From Nocardioides ungokensis (GTDB taxonomy: Bacteria; Actinomycetota; Actinomycetes; Propionibacteriales; Nocardioidaceae): a stretch of DNA of 64,000 nt. The notes under the pieces were generated by a model, which saw only the letters and a program-made list of their open reading frames with translations, did not search any database and was not told where the DNA came from. The translations under genes and the position numbers were made by a program. Of this stretch, positions 27,483-35,563 are shown one piece after another. The DNA is taken from assembly GCF_013466985.1 (NCBI RefSeq), contig NZ_CP059164.1:3047001-3111000 (forward strand). Reading direction: 5' to 3'. Positions within the stretch are counted from its first letter, which is position 1. Each line of letters opens with the position of its first letter.

Positions 27483-28406
27483 TCACGCGTCCGGCCGGCC
27501 GAGCTCGGCCTGGATCCGCGCGAGCTGCTCGAGCCGCTGCTCGAGCGACGGGTGGGTGGAGGTCAGGGTGCTGAGCGAGACCCCGCGGAGGGCCGGCGCG
27601 ATGAAGAACGCGTTCATGGCCTGGCTGGCGCGCAGGTCCTGCTGCGGGATGGTGTTCATCTCGCCGGTGATCTTCTGCAGCGCCGAGGCCAGCGCGGCCG
27701 GCTTCATCGTCAGGTAGGCACCCGCCCGGTCGGCCGCCAGCTCCCGGTAGCGCGAGAGCAGCTTGAGCAGGAAGAAGCTGATGGCGTAGACGAGCAGGCT
27801 GACCACGAGGATCACCAGCCACACCGGGATCCCGTTGTTGTCGTTGCTGCGGCGTCCGCCGAACAGCCCCAGGCCGCCGTACTGCGCGCCGCGCGTCAGC
27901 ATGCCCGCGGCGATGCCGGCGGAGGAGGCCACTGTCATCACCAGGACGTCGCGGTGCGCCACGTGGGAGAGCTCGTGCGCGAGCACGGCCTCGAGCTCCT
28001 CGGCGTCGAGCGTGCGCAGGATGCCGGTCGTCACGCAGACCACCGAGCGCTCGGGCGATCGGCCGGTGGCGAAGGCGTTCGGGATCGCCAGGTCGGCGAC
28101 GCCCACGCGCGGCTTGGGCATGTCCGCGAGCGCGCACAGCCGGTCGATCATGCCGTGCAGCTCGGGAGCCTCCTGCGGGCTCACCTCACGGGCGCGCATC
28201 GCCCGCATGGCCAGCTTGTCGGAGGAGTACCACTGCCACCAGGCCACGCCGAGGCCGGCGACGCCGATCAGCAGCGACAGCCCGGGCGACCGCACCGCGA
28301 GCATCAGGCCCACGACGAGGCCGACGAAGAGCGCACCGAGGAGGAACATCACCAGCGTCATCCGCGTGGTGAGGCCCGCGTCCTTGATGAACCGGGAGTG
28401 CGCCAT
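27483..28406 (-). CDS. htpX: HtpX-family membrane zinc metalloprotease
   Basis: About 307 residues. Four membrane segments in two pairs (near residues 15-60 and 155-200) flank the zinc motif HELSH, with the third ligand region in RYRELAADRAGAY. HtpX degrades damaged membrane proteins under stress. It lies between pspAA and pspAB, so membrane proteolysis is probably induced with PspA. The ATG at 28406 is chosen over one four codons upstream because the protein then begins MAHSRFIKDAGL. A small inverted repeat, CCCGGGC/GCCCGGG (28433-28450), between pspAA and htpX may lower read-through. Confidence 0.92.
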   Translation of the reverse strand: MAHSRFIKDAGLTTRMTLVMFLLGALFVGLVVGLMLAVRSPGLSLLIGVAGLGVAWWQWYSSDKLAMRAMRAREVSPQEAPELHGMIDRLCALADMPKPRVGVADLAIPNAFATGRSPERSVVCVTTGILRTLDAEELEAVLAHELSHVAHRDVLVMTVASSAGIAAGMLTRGAQYGGLGLFGGRRSNDNNGIPVWLVILVVSLLVYAISFFLLKLLSRYRELAADRAGAYLTMKPAALASALQKITGEMNTIPQQDLRASQAMNAFFIAPALRGVSLSTLTSTHPSLEQRLEQLARIQAELGRPDA

Positions 28407-28440
28407 GCGACCAGTCAAGCAGGAGGAGCCAACCCGGGCC

Positions 28441-28719
28441 CTAGCCCGGGATCAGCCCCTCGTCGGAGAGCATCTCCCGGACCTCCTCGATGCTGGCGTC
28501 CGCCGGCGGGAGGATCAGGTCGGACTCGTCGAGGGAGTCCGCGGCGTGGGGCACGCCCGCGCTGCGGACACCCGAGAGCAGCTCCGCCAGGGCCGGGGCG
28601 AACGCCTGGTCGTCGCCCGCCTCGACGGCCGCCTCGACCGCTGAGTCCAGCTCGTTGAGGCGTGCCAGCGCATCGTCGGCGACGTCGTACTGCCCCTCGC
28701 CGAGGATCCGGATGATCAT
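28441..28719 (-). CDS. pspAA: PspA-associated protein PspAA
   Basis: 92 residues, acidic, no membrane segment. It begins MIIRILGEGQYDV and has an LNELDSAVEAAVEAGD helix, matching the actinobacterial PspAA family. It starts in the last codons of pspA (4-nt overlap), so the two are translationally coupled. It probably modulates PspA assembly; this is inference from linkage. Confidence 0.85.
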   Translation of the reverse strand: MIIRILGEGQYDVADDALARLNELDSAVEAAVEAGDDQAFAPALAELLSGVRSAGVPHAADSLDESDLILPPADASIEEVREMLSDEGLIPG

Positions 28720-29504
28720 GCCGAGGCCCCGCCCTCGGTGGTGTTCGCCTCCGGCTCGGCCTTGAGGATGTCCCCGCCGTCCTCGGCCGGCTCGATCGCC
28801 TGTGGCTGGGACCCGGCCTTGAGCCGGGCCAGCTCGGCCTCGACGTCGGCCTGCGAGCTCATCGAGTCCAGCTCCCGGGCGATGTCGTCGCCGGAGTTGG
28901 TGGAGCTGACGTCTTCAAGCGCCCCGGAGGCGATCAGCTCGTCGATGGCGCCGGCCCGGGCCTGCATCTGCGCGGTCTTGTCCTCCGCGCGCTGGATGGC
29001 CATGCCGACGTCGCCCATCTCCTCGCCGATGCCCGACATCGCCTCGTTGATGCGGGTCTGCGCCTCGGCGGCGGTGTAGGTGGCCTTGATGGTCTCCTTG
29101 CGGGTGCGGAAGGACTCCACCTTCGCCTGGAGCCGCTGCTGGGCGAGGGTGAGCTTCTCCTCCTCGCCCTGGAGCTGCGCGTGCTGCGCCTTCAGGTCGG
29201 CGATCTGGCTGGTCAGGCCCGACTTGCGGGTGAGCGCCTCGCGGGCGAGGTCCTCACGACCCATGCTGATGGCCTTCTGCGCCTGGTCGCTCAGCTTGGC
29301 CGACTGCTGCTCGAGCTGGTTGACCTGCAGCTCCACGCGCTTGCGGCTCGTGGCGACGTCAGCGACGCCGCGGCGGACCTTCGAGAGCAGGTCGAGCTGG
29401 CGCTGGTAGCTGTAGTCGAGGGTCTCGCGTGGGTCCTCGGCGCGGTCGAGGGCCTTGTTGGCCTTCGACCGGAAGATCAGGCTGATGCGCTTCATGAGAC
29501 TCAT
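28716..29504 (-). CDS. pspA: PspA/IM30 membrane-stress protein
   Basis: About 262 residues, almost all coiled coil: MSLMKRISLIFRSKANKAL at the N-terminus forms the amphipathic membrane-binding helix, then Lys/Glu/Gln/Ala-rich helices as in PspA/Vipp1. The ESCRT-III-like family coats damaged inner membrane. The ATG at 29504 has GAGGGA 10 nt upstream. First gene of the pspA-pspAA-htpX-pspAB unit. Confidence 0.93.
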   Translation of the reverse strand: MSLMKRISLIFRSKANKALDRAEDPRETLDYSYQRQLDLLSKVRRGVADVATSRKRVELQVNQLEQQSAKLSDQAQKAISMGREDLAREALTRKSGLTSQIADLKAQHAQLQGEEEKLTLAQQRLQAKVESFRTRKETIKATYTAAEAQTRINEAMSGIGEEMGDVGMAIQRAEDKTAQMQARAGAIDELIASGALEDVSSTNSGDDIARELDSMSSQADVEAELARLKAGSQPQAIEPAEDGGDILKAEPEANTTEGGASA

Positions 29505-29630
29505 GGGGTGCGGTCCCTCTCGCAGCTGGTTCTCGGTGTGCGTCAACCCTAGGCGCAAACGCAAGGTCGCGCACGGAACGCCGGTAGGGTTGTCCCGACC
29601 CGATTCGCAGCTTCCGAGAAGGCCCACGCG

Positions 29631-30220
29631 TTGTTCCGTCGCAGCAAGACCGACACCCCCGACACCACCGCCGACCAGGCGCCCGCGAAGAACGGCGGGA
29701 AGGGTCGTCCCACCCCCTCGCGCCGTGAGGCAGAGGCGGCCGCCAAGGCCCGCGCCAAGGCCCCGCGGACCCGCAAGGAGCAGGCGCGTGCCCAGCGCGC
29801 CAACCGCGCCGAGTCCAGCCAGCAGGTGCGGGCCGCGATGAAGGCCGGTGACGAGCGGTACTACATGCCCCGCGACCAGGGACGCGTGCGCCGCTTCATC
29901 CGTGACTTCGTCGACAGCCGCTTCTCGTTCATCGAGCTGATGGTCCCGTTGCTGGTCGTGACGATGATCCTGGGCTACTCCGGCAACGCGCAGCTCGCCT
30001 CGATCGGCAACACGGTCCTGATGGGCACCATCCTGATCGTCATCGGCGACATGCTCTACCTGCGCTTCCGGCTGCGGCGCGAGCTCGCCCGCCGGTTCCC
30101 GAGGAGCCGCTCAAGGGCACGACGTACTACGCGGTCACCCGCGCACTGCAGATGAAGTTCATGCGCCAGCCGAAGGCGAAGGTCAAGATCGGGCAGAAGC
30201 TCCCCGAGCAGTACAAGTGA
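29631..30220 (+). CDS. DUF3043 membrane protein (one frameshift)
   Basis: About 196 residues after correction. A Lys/Arg/Ala-rich N-terminus is followed by YYMPRDQGRVRRFIRDFVDSR, two membrane segments (residues ~105-150) and a basic tail with TYYAVTRALQMKFMRQPK, as in the actinobacterial DUF3043 family. One C is missing at 30098-30100; with it RRFPEEPLKGTTYY is restored and the frame reaches the TGA at 30218. The start is TTG (29631), divergent from pspA. Function unknown. Confidence 0.78.
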
Positions 30221-30221
30221 G

Positions 30222-30253
30222 ACGAGGCCACCCCCGCGCGGGGGTGGCCTCGT
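30222..30253. terminator. Bidirectional terminator
   Basis: A 14-bp stem, ACGAGGCCACCCCC with GGGGGTGGCCTCGT, around a GCGC loop. It sits between the DUF3043 gene and the convergent aldo/keto reductase gene. Confidence 0.82.
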
Positions 30254-30271
30254 TCGCTCGCCGGCGCCGGC

Positions 30272-31276
30272 TCAGAAGGCGCGGCGGGCCGGCGACTGGG
30301 TCTTGGCGGGGTCCCGCTCGACCACCGGGTCGAGCACCTCGTCGATCGCCTTCAGCGTGTCGGTGTCGAGCTTCACCCCGGCGGCCTTCACGTTCTGCGT
30401 GACCTGCTCGGGTCGACTGGCCCCGATGATCGCCGCGGAGACGTTGTCGTTCTGCAGCACCCAGGCGACGGCCAGCTCGGCCAGGCCGAGGCCGGCCTGC
30501 TCCGCGATCGGCTGGAGCTGCTGGACGCGCTCGAGCACGTCGTCCGACATCCAGCGCTTGATCATGTCCGCGCCGCCCTTGTCGTCGGTCGCGCGGGACC
30601 CGGCCGGCGGCTGCTCCCCCGGCTGGTACTTGCCGGTGAGCACGCCCTGGGCGATGGGCGACCAGACGATCTGGCCGATGCCGAGCTCCTCGCAGGTGGG
30701 CACCACCTCGGACTCGATCACCCGCCACAGCATGTTGTACTGCGGCTGGTTCGAGACCAGCGGGATGCGCAGCTCGCGGGCCAGCCCGTGCGCGGCCCGG
30801 ATCTCCTCCGCGCGCCACTCGGAGACACCGATGTAGAGCGCCTTGCCCATCCGGACGACGTCGGCGAACGCCTCCATCGTCTCCTCGAGCGGGGTCTCGT
30901 AGTCGTAGCGGTGCGCCTGGTAGAGGTCCACGTAGTCGGTGCCCAGGCGCGACAGGGAGCCGTTGATCGACTCCAGGATGTGCTTGCGGGACAGCCCGTG
31001 GTCGTTGTGCTTGCCGGGGCCGGTCGGCCAGTAGACCTTGGTGAAGATCTCCAGTCCCTCGCGGCGCTCGCCGGCGAGGGCCTTGCCGAGGACGGTCTCG
31101 GCCTTCGTGTTCGCGTAGACGTCCGCCGTGTCGAACGTCGTTATGCCTTCCTCCAGCGCCTGGCGGACACACGCCGTGGCGGCGTCCTCCTCGACCTGGG
31201 AACCGTGGGTGAGCCAGTTGCCGTACGCGATGGCCGAGATCTTCAGGCCGCTCGCACCGAGGTTGCGGATTTCCAT
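30272..31276 (-). CDS. Aldo/keto reductase (KCNAB/YghZ-like)
   Basis: About 334 residues, a TIM-barrel NADPH-dependent oxidoreductase. Catalytic residues are visible: FDTADVYANTKAE (Asp, Tyr), EIFTKVYWPTGPG (Lys) and LYQAHRYD (His region). The NADPH-binding end is GVLTGKYQPG and AAIIGASRPEQ. It resembles the potassium-channel-beta-subunit/YghZ group that reduces aldehydes. The ATG at 31276 is 7 nt after a TAGGGT box (31284-31289). Physiological substrate unknown. Confidence 0.88.
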   Translation of the reverse strand: MEIRNLGASGLKISAIAYGNWLTHGSQVEEDAATACVRQALEEGITTFDTADVYANTKAETVLGKALAGERREGLEIFTKVYWPTGPGKHNDHGLSRKHILESINGSLSRLGTDYVDLYQAHRYDYETPLEETMEAFADVVRMGKALYIGVSEWRAEEIRAAHGLARELRIPLVSNQPQYNMLWRVIESEVVPTCEELGIGQIVWSPIAQGVLTGKYQPGEQPPAGSRATDDKGGADMIKRWMSDDVLERVQQLQPIAEQAGLGLAELAVAWVLQNDNVSAAIIGASRPEQVTQNVKAAGVKLDTDTLKAIDEVLDPVVERDPAKTQSPARRAF

Positions 31277-31365
31277 GACCTCGACCCTAGGCGGCTCGCC
31301 CAACCCCGCGGCCCGCTGCGCCGACCCGCTCCCCGGTGGTCGAGCGCCGCTGCAAGGATGACCGC

Positions 31366-31911
31366 ATGAGCAGCCCGACAGCCGACGTGTCCGTGCGCGT
31401 GGCGTGGGCCGACGACGCCCCCGCTATCGCCGAGCTGCAGCTGCGTGCCTGGCAGGACCGGTACGCCGGCCTGGTGCCGACCGGGGCGCTGCCGACCGAC
31501 GTCGAGGCGGCCGCCGCAGCCTGGCGGACCTCCCTGGCCGCACCCGGCGACGCCCGCAACCGGGTCATGGTCGCCCTGGAGCGCAACCGGGTCGTGGGCT
31601 TCGCCATCACCTCACCGGCCGGCGACCCCGACTGCGACCCGGTCGTCGACGCCGAGCTCTCCGAGTTCACCGTCGATCCGGGCGAGCGCGGGCTCGGCCA
31701 CGGTTCGCGGCTCCTCCAGGCGGCCGTGGACACGATGCGCGCCGACCGCTTCACGCGGTCGGTGCTCTGGGCGGTCGCGACCGACGACGCGTTGCGGGGC
31801 TTCCTGACGGGCGCCGGCTGGGCCGCCGACGGCGCCCACCGGGAGCTGGAGCTCGAGGGCGACGGCGCCACCCGCCTGCGCGAGGTGCGCCTGCACACCG
31901 CGTTGGCCTGA
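31366..31911 (+). CDS. GNAT acetyltransferase
   Basis: 181 residues. SVRVAWADDAPAIAELQLRAW at the N-terminus and ELSEFTVDPGERGLGHGSRL for the acetyl-CoA loop mark a GNAT fold; a C-terminal FLTGAGWAADG replaces the usual Y-x-x-x-G-F. The substrate is unknown. It is divergent from the aldo/keto reductase with 89 nt between starts. Confidence 0.82.
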   Translation: MSSPTADVSVRVAWADDAPAIAELQLRAWQDRYAGLVPTGALPTDVEAAAAAWRTSLAAPGDARNRVMVALERNRVVGFAITSPAGDPDCDPVVDAELSEFTVDPGERGLGHGSRLLQAAVDTMRADRFTRSVLWAVATDDALRGFLTGAGWAADGAHRELELEGDGATRLREVRLHTALA

Positions 31912-31929
31912 ACGGGCCGAGCCGCAAAA

Positions 31930-31942
31930 CCTTCACCGAAGG
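31930..31942 (+). terminator. Weak hairpin after GNAT gene
   Basis: CCTTC/GAAGG with a 3-nt loop, followed by ACCCTTGATTTT, 18 nt after the GNAT stop. The stem is short, so this is tentative. Confidence 0.35.
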
Positions 31943-32031
31943 ACCCTTGATTTTCCCGTCAGGAGAGTGACGATGGAGGTCGGCCGGTCACCACGTCTGG
32001 TGCCCGGCCAGTCAGAACGGGGGACACTCAC

Positions 32032-32253
32032 GTGTTCGGTCCACTTCCTCGGCTCCACCGGCTGCTGCTGGTCGCCACCGCACTCCTCGTCGGCGTCGGC
32101 TCCGGCGCCTGGATCGCCTGGTCCACCGCCATGCCCCTCGCCGCGTCTGCCGGCGCCGTGATCGGCGCCCTCGCCGGCCTCCTGCTCGCCTACGCCCTGG
32201 TCCACGACTTCCACGCCCGCGCGCGAGGCGCCCGGGTGGCACGTCGGCACTGA
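32032..32253 (+). CDS. Small two-span membrane protein
   Basis: 73 residues with two hydrophobic helices (LLLVATALLVGVGSGAWIAW and AGAVIGALAGLLLAYALV) and a basic His/Arg-rich tail ending RRH. The GTG start has GGGGGA 8 nt upstream. No family recognised. It stands alone between the GNAT gene and azlC. Confidence 0.6.
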   Translation: MFGPLPRLHRLLLVATALLVGVGSGAWIAWSTAMPLAASAGAVIGALAGLLLAYALVHDFHARARGARVARRH

Positions 32254-32291
32254 GCCCGTCCCCCGGCGACGGCGGCGGCTAGGGTCGCCGG

Positions 32292-33004
32292 GTGCCCGAC
32301 GAGCCACTCCCCGGACCGAACGCGCGGCGATCGTCCGCGACAGCCTGGGGGTCGGCGTGGCCACCGGGGCGTACGGCGTGTCGTTCGGCGCGGTGTCGGT
32401 CGCGGCCGGACTGAGCGTCACCCAGACCTGCGCCCTCTCCCTGGTGATGTTCACCGGTGCGTCCCAGTTCGCCCTGGTCGGCGTGCTGGCCGCGGGTGGG
32501 GCACCGCTGTCCGGGGCCCTCACCGCACTGCTCCTCGGCACCCGCAACACCTTGTACGGCCTGCGCCTGGCCCCGCTGCTCGCCTGGAGGGGTGGCCGTC
32601 GGCTGCTGGCCGCGCACGTGCTCATCGACGAGTCCACGGCCATGTCGGTGACGCGGCCGAACACCGCCGCGGCACGCGTCGGCTTCCTCACCACCGGGAT
32701 CTCGATCTTCGTCCTCTGGAACCTCGCCACGCTGATCGGAGCGGTCGCCGGCACCACGCTCGGCGATCCGCGCCACCTCGGGCTGGACGCCGCGGTCGGC
32801 GCCGCCTTCCTGGCCCTGCTGTGGCCCCGTCTCACCGACCTGCGGAACCGGCTCGTCGCGCTGGCAGCCGCTGCTGTCGCGCTCGGCATCGTCCCGGTGT
32901 CGCCCGCCGGCGTCCCGGTGCTCGCGGCCGCGGGCGTGGCGATCCTCGCCGGCGTGCTCACCCGCGGGGTCGACCCGACCGAGTTCCCGGAGGCCCCGCG
33001 GTGA
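32292..33004 (+). CDS. azlC: AzlC-family branched-chain amino acid exporter subunit (one frameshift)
   Basis: About 237 residues with seven or so membrane segments. AzlC features are GVATGAYGVSFGAVSVAAGL, MFTGASQFALVGVLAAGG and TRNTLYGLRLAPLL. With AzlD it exports branched-chain amino acids. One C is missing in the four-C run at 32309-32312; restoring it joins the GTG start (PDEPLPRTERAAIVRDS) to the body. The GTG is 6 nt after a TAGGGT box (32280-32285). The stop overlaps azlD (GTGA). Confidence 0.88.
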
Positions 33005-33297
33005 TCTGGACGGCGATCCTGCTCGGCGGGGTGGGCTGCTACCTGCTGAAGCTCGGCGGCCTGTCCATCCCGGCCCGGGTGCTCGAGCGGCCCGTGGTCG
33101 AGCGGGTGGCCGACCTGATCCCGGTGGCACTGCTGGCGGCCCTCGTGGCGGTCCAGGTCTTCGCCCACGGGCACTCGCTGGTGCTGGACGCCCGGGCGGC
33201 AGGGCTGGGCGTGGCCGTCCTGCTGCTGCTGGTGCGGGCGCCGTTCCTGGTCGTGGTCTTCGGGGCGGCGCTCACCGCCGCGCTGCTCCGTCTCTGA
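33001..33297 (+). CDS. azlD: AzlD-family branched-chain amino acid exporter subunit
   Basis: 98 residues with four hydrophobic segments, the normal AzlD size. GVGCYLLKLGGLSIP and RVADLIPVALLAALVAVQ match the family. It starts inside the azlC stop, and the two proteins are expected to work as one membrane complex. Confidence 0.9.
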   Translation: MIWTAILLGGVGCYLLKLGGLSIPARVLERPVVERVADLIPVALLAALVAVQVFAHGHSLVLDARAAGLGVAVLLLLVRAPFLVVVFGAALTAALLRL

Positions 33298-33317
33298 CCG
33301 CGGGACCTCGCGACGCA

Positions 33318-33352
33318 GGGAGGCCCCGCACCGTTGCGGTGCGGGGCCTCCC
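33318..33352. terminator. Bidirectional terminator
   Basis: A 16-bp perfect stem, GGGAGGCCCCGCACCG with CGGTGCGGGGCCTCCC, loop TTG. It separates azlD from the convergent PTS gene. Confidence 0.88.
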
Positions 33353-33368
33353 TGTCGAGGATCGGGCG

Positions 33369-35351
33369 TCAGACCCCGGTGGCGCTGCTCACCCCACCGA
33401 GGACCCGGAGCACGTCGTCCGCCGACTGGGCGGCCTCGAGCTCCGCCACCTGGTTGCGGTCGACGAAGACCTTGGCGATCTTGCCGAGCAGGGCGAGGTG
33501 CTCGTTGCCGACGCCGGCGATGCCGACCACGAACTTCGCGTCCTTGCCGTTCCAGTCGATCGGGTCGGAGTAGCGGACGAAGGACATCGCCGTACGCCGG
33601 ATCGACGTCTTGGCCTCGTTGGTGCCGTGCGGGATCGCCAGCAGGTTGCCCATGTGGGTGGACACCGACGTCTCCCGCTCGTGCATGGCGTCGATGTAGG
33701 CCTCGTCCACCGCGCCGCACTCGACGAGCAGCCGGCCGGCCTCGGTGATCGCCTCGTCCCGGGTCCTGGCCCGCCCCTGGAGCACGATCGACTCCGCGAC
33801 GAGCACGCCCCCGACCCCGTCGTCGCCCGCAGCCGCGCCGGTGGGTCCGGCCGCGGCCGCGGCCGCCGCCGAGGACCCGTCCCCGTTGGTGGCGCGCAGC
33901 AGGTCGACGATCTCGTCGTAGCGGGGGCTGCCCATGAAGTTCTCCACCGACACGTGCAGCGCCGACGGCGTGCGCTGCTGCGCCCGCTCGGTGAGGTCCT
34001 GGTGAGTGACGACCATGTCGTGCTCGTCGGCCAGGTTGGCGATCGCCTTGTTGACCACCGTCACGTCGGCGAAGCCTGCCTCGTGGATCTTGCGCCGCAG
34101 CACCGTCGCCCCCATGGCGGAGGACCCCATGCCGGCGTCGCAGGCGAACACGATGTCGCGGATCGGGCCCTGGTGGTGCTCACCGAGCGCGTCGACGGCC
34201 AGCACGTCGGAGGCCAACGACTTCTTGCCCTTCATCGCCTCCATGGTGGCGGTCGCGTCGAGCAGGTCACCGTCCTCGGCCCGGTCGAGCTTGAGCAGCA
34301 GCGACCCCACGAGGAAGGAGACGGTGGCGGCCCCGAAGACGCCCACCGTGATCCCCAGGAAGTCGCCGCCCGGCGTCTGGGCGTAGACCGCGATGATCGA
34401 GCCGGGAGCCGCAGGGGCGCGCAGCCCGACGCCGAACAGCACCAGCAGGAAGACGCCGGTCATGCCGCCGGCCAGCGTGGCCAGGATCATCTTGGGCTTC
34501 ATCAGGATGTACGGGAAGTAGATCTCGTGGATGCCGCCGAAGAACTGGATGATCAGCGCACCGGGAGCCGATGCCTTGGCCAGGCCCTTGCCGAAGAAGG
34601 TGTAGGCCAGCAGCAGGCCGGCGCCGGGGCCGGGGTTGGCCTCGAGCAGGAAGAGGACCGACTGGCCCTTGTCGGCGGCCTGCGAGATCCCGAGCGGCGT
34701 GAGCACGCCGTGGTTGATCGCGTTGTTGAGGAACAGCACCTTCGCCGGCTCGATGAAGATCGACGTCAGCGGGAGCAGGTTGTGGTCGACCAGGGTGTTG
34801 ACCGCGTTGCCGAGCCACTCGGTGAACTGACGCAGCACCGGGGCGAGCACGAACATGCCGAGGATGGCCATGATCGCGGCGTAGATGCCGGCGGAGAAGT
34901 TGTTGACCAGCATCTCGAAGCCCGGCCTGATCCGGTGGCTCCACACGGCGTCGAGCCGCTTCATCCCCCACGCCGTGAGCGGACCCATGATCATGGCGCC
35001 GAGGAACATCGGGGACCCGGTCTTGTCACCGATGAAGATCGGGTCGCTGGTGGCCATGATGACGCCCATGACCGCGAACGCGCCGACCACGCCGCCGCGG
35101 ACGTCGTACACGATCTTGCCGCCGGTGTAGGCGATCAGGATCGGCAGCAGGTAGGTGATGGCGGGGCCGACCATCGTGGCGATCTTCTCGTTCGGGGTCC
35201 ACCCGTCCGGGATGAAGAAGGCGGTGATGAGACCCCAGGCGATGATCGCGCCGATGTTCGGCATGATCATGTTGGACAGGAACGTCCCGAACTTCTGCAC
35301 GTGCACGCGCGCCGACCGGCGCGGCACCTCGCTCTGCGTGGCTGTGGCCAT
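33369..35351 (-). CDS. mtlA: PTS mannitol-type permease EIICBA
   Basis: About 660 residues with three fused domains. EIIC (residues ~15-345) has eight or more membrane spans. EIIB has phospho-Cys in FACDAGMGSSAMGA. An Ala/Gly linker leads to EIIA with phospho-His in LLAIPHGTNEAK. It imports and phosphorylates a hexitol, most likely mannitol. The ATG at 35351 is chosen over the ATG at 35357 because GAAGGG lies 7 nt before it but only 1 nt before the other. Phosphate would come from PtsI and PtsH at 48-54 kb. No mannitol-1-phosphate dehydrogenase of the usual family is adjacent. Confidence 0.92.
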   Translation of the reverse strand: MATATQSEVPRRSARVHVQKFGTFLSNMIMPNIGAIIAWGLITAFFIPDGWTPNEKIATMVGPAITYLLPILIAYTGGKIVYDVRGGVVGAFAVMGVIMATSDPIFIGDKTGSPMFLGAMIMGPLTAWGMKRLDAVWSHRIRPGFEMLVNNFSAGIYAAIMAILGMFVLAPVLRQFTEWLGNAVNTLVDHNLLPLTSIFIEPAKVLFLNNAINHGVLTPLGISQAADKGQSVLFLLEANPGPGAGLLLAYTFFGKGLAKASAPGALIIQFFGGIHEIYFPYILMKPKMILATLAGGMTGVFLLVLFGVGLRAPAAPGSIIAVYAQTPGGDFLGITVGVFGAATVSFLVGSLLLKLDRAEDGDLLDATATMEAMKGKKSLASDVLAVDALGEHHQGPIRDIVFACDAGMGSSAMGATVLRRKIHEAGFADVTVVNKAIANLADEHDMVVTHQDLTERAQQRTPSALHVSVENFMGSPRYDEIVDLLRATNGDGSSAAAAAAAGPTGAAAGDDGVGGVLVAESIVLQGRARTRDEAITEAGRLLVECGAVDEAYIDAMHERETSVSTHMGNLLAIPHGTNEAKTSIRRTAMSFVRYSDPIDWNGKDAKFVVGIAGVGNEHLALLGKIAKVFVDRNQVAELEAAQSADDVLRVLGGVSSATGV

Positions 35352-35414
35352 GCTCATTCCCTTCTCGGGGTCCAGCCGAGGCTGGCTGCTGCTCTTCCGG
35401 AGGGCGTGCCCTGA

Positions 35415-35430
35415 TGTGACGCACGTCATG
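35415..35430. promoter_or_regulatory. CRP/GlxR-like half-conserved site in mtlA leader
   Basis: TGTGA-CGCACG-TCATG fits the left arm of the CRP/GlxR consensus exactly and three of five bases of the right arm. It would lie about 11-26 nt downstream of the predicted mtlA transcription start. Tentative. Confidence 0.3.
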
Positions 35431-35447
35431 TTCAATCTGTGATTGCC

Positions 35448-35477
35448 TGTATATCTCTCCTCAAAACGGCGCGTCAA
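35448..35477 (-). promoter_or_regulatory. Predicted mtlA promoter
   Basis: Read on the minus strand: TTGACG (-35, 35472-35477), 18-nt spacer, TATACA (-10, 35448-35453). It would give a leader of about 90 nt before the mtlA start. Confidence 0.5.
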
Positions 35478-35487
35478 CCCCATAAAG

Positions 35488-35500
35488 CAACATATTCACA
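35488..35500. promoter_or_regulatory. Motif shared with the deoR-fru control region
   Basis: CAACATATTCACA, followed by ACAGAACACA. The same 13-mer with one change (CAACATATACACA) overlaps the deoR-fru promoter at 49761. It lies 10 nt upstream of the mtlA -35 box, between mtlA and the divergent dehydrogenase gene. Best candidate for the operator of the DeoR-family protein encoded at 49.8 kb. Confidence 0.5.
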
Positions 35501-35563
35501 ACAGAACACAGAAATACGGGTGATAGCGTGGTGCCGCATCCGTCGATCGACCCAGGAGGAACC

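Noticed and set aside
31972..32161. ATG frame with a good AGGAGAG site, starting MEVGRSPRLV
   Set aside because: Its later part overlaps the two-helix membrane protein in another frame and becomes Ser/Pro-rich noise. The membrane frame is more protein-like.
35417..35428. TGACGCACGTCA as a separate dyad operator
   Set aside because: Arms are only 5 bp and it lies entirely within the CRP/GlxR-like candidate, so it is not listed separately.
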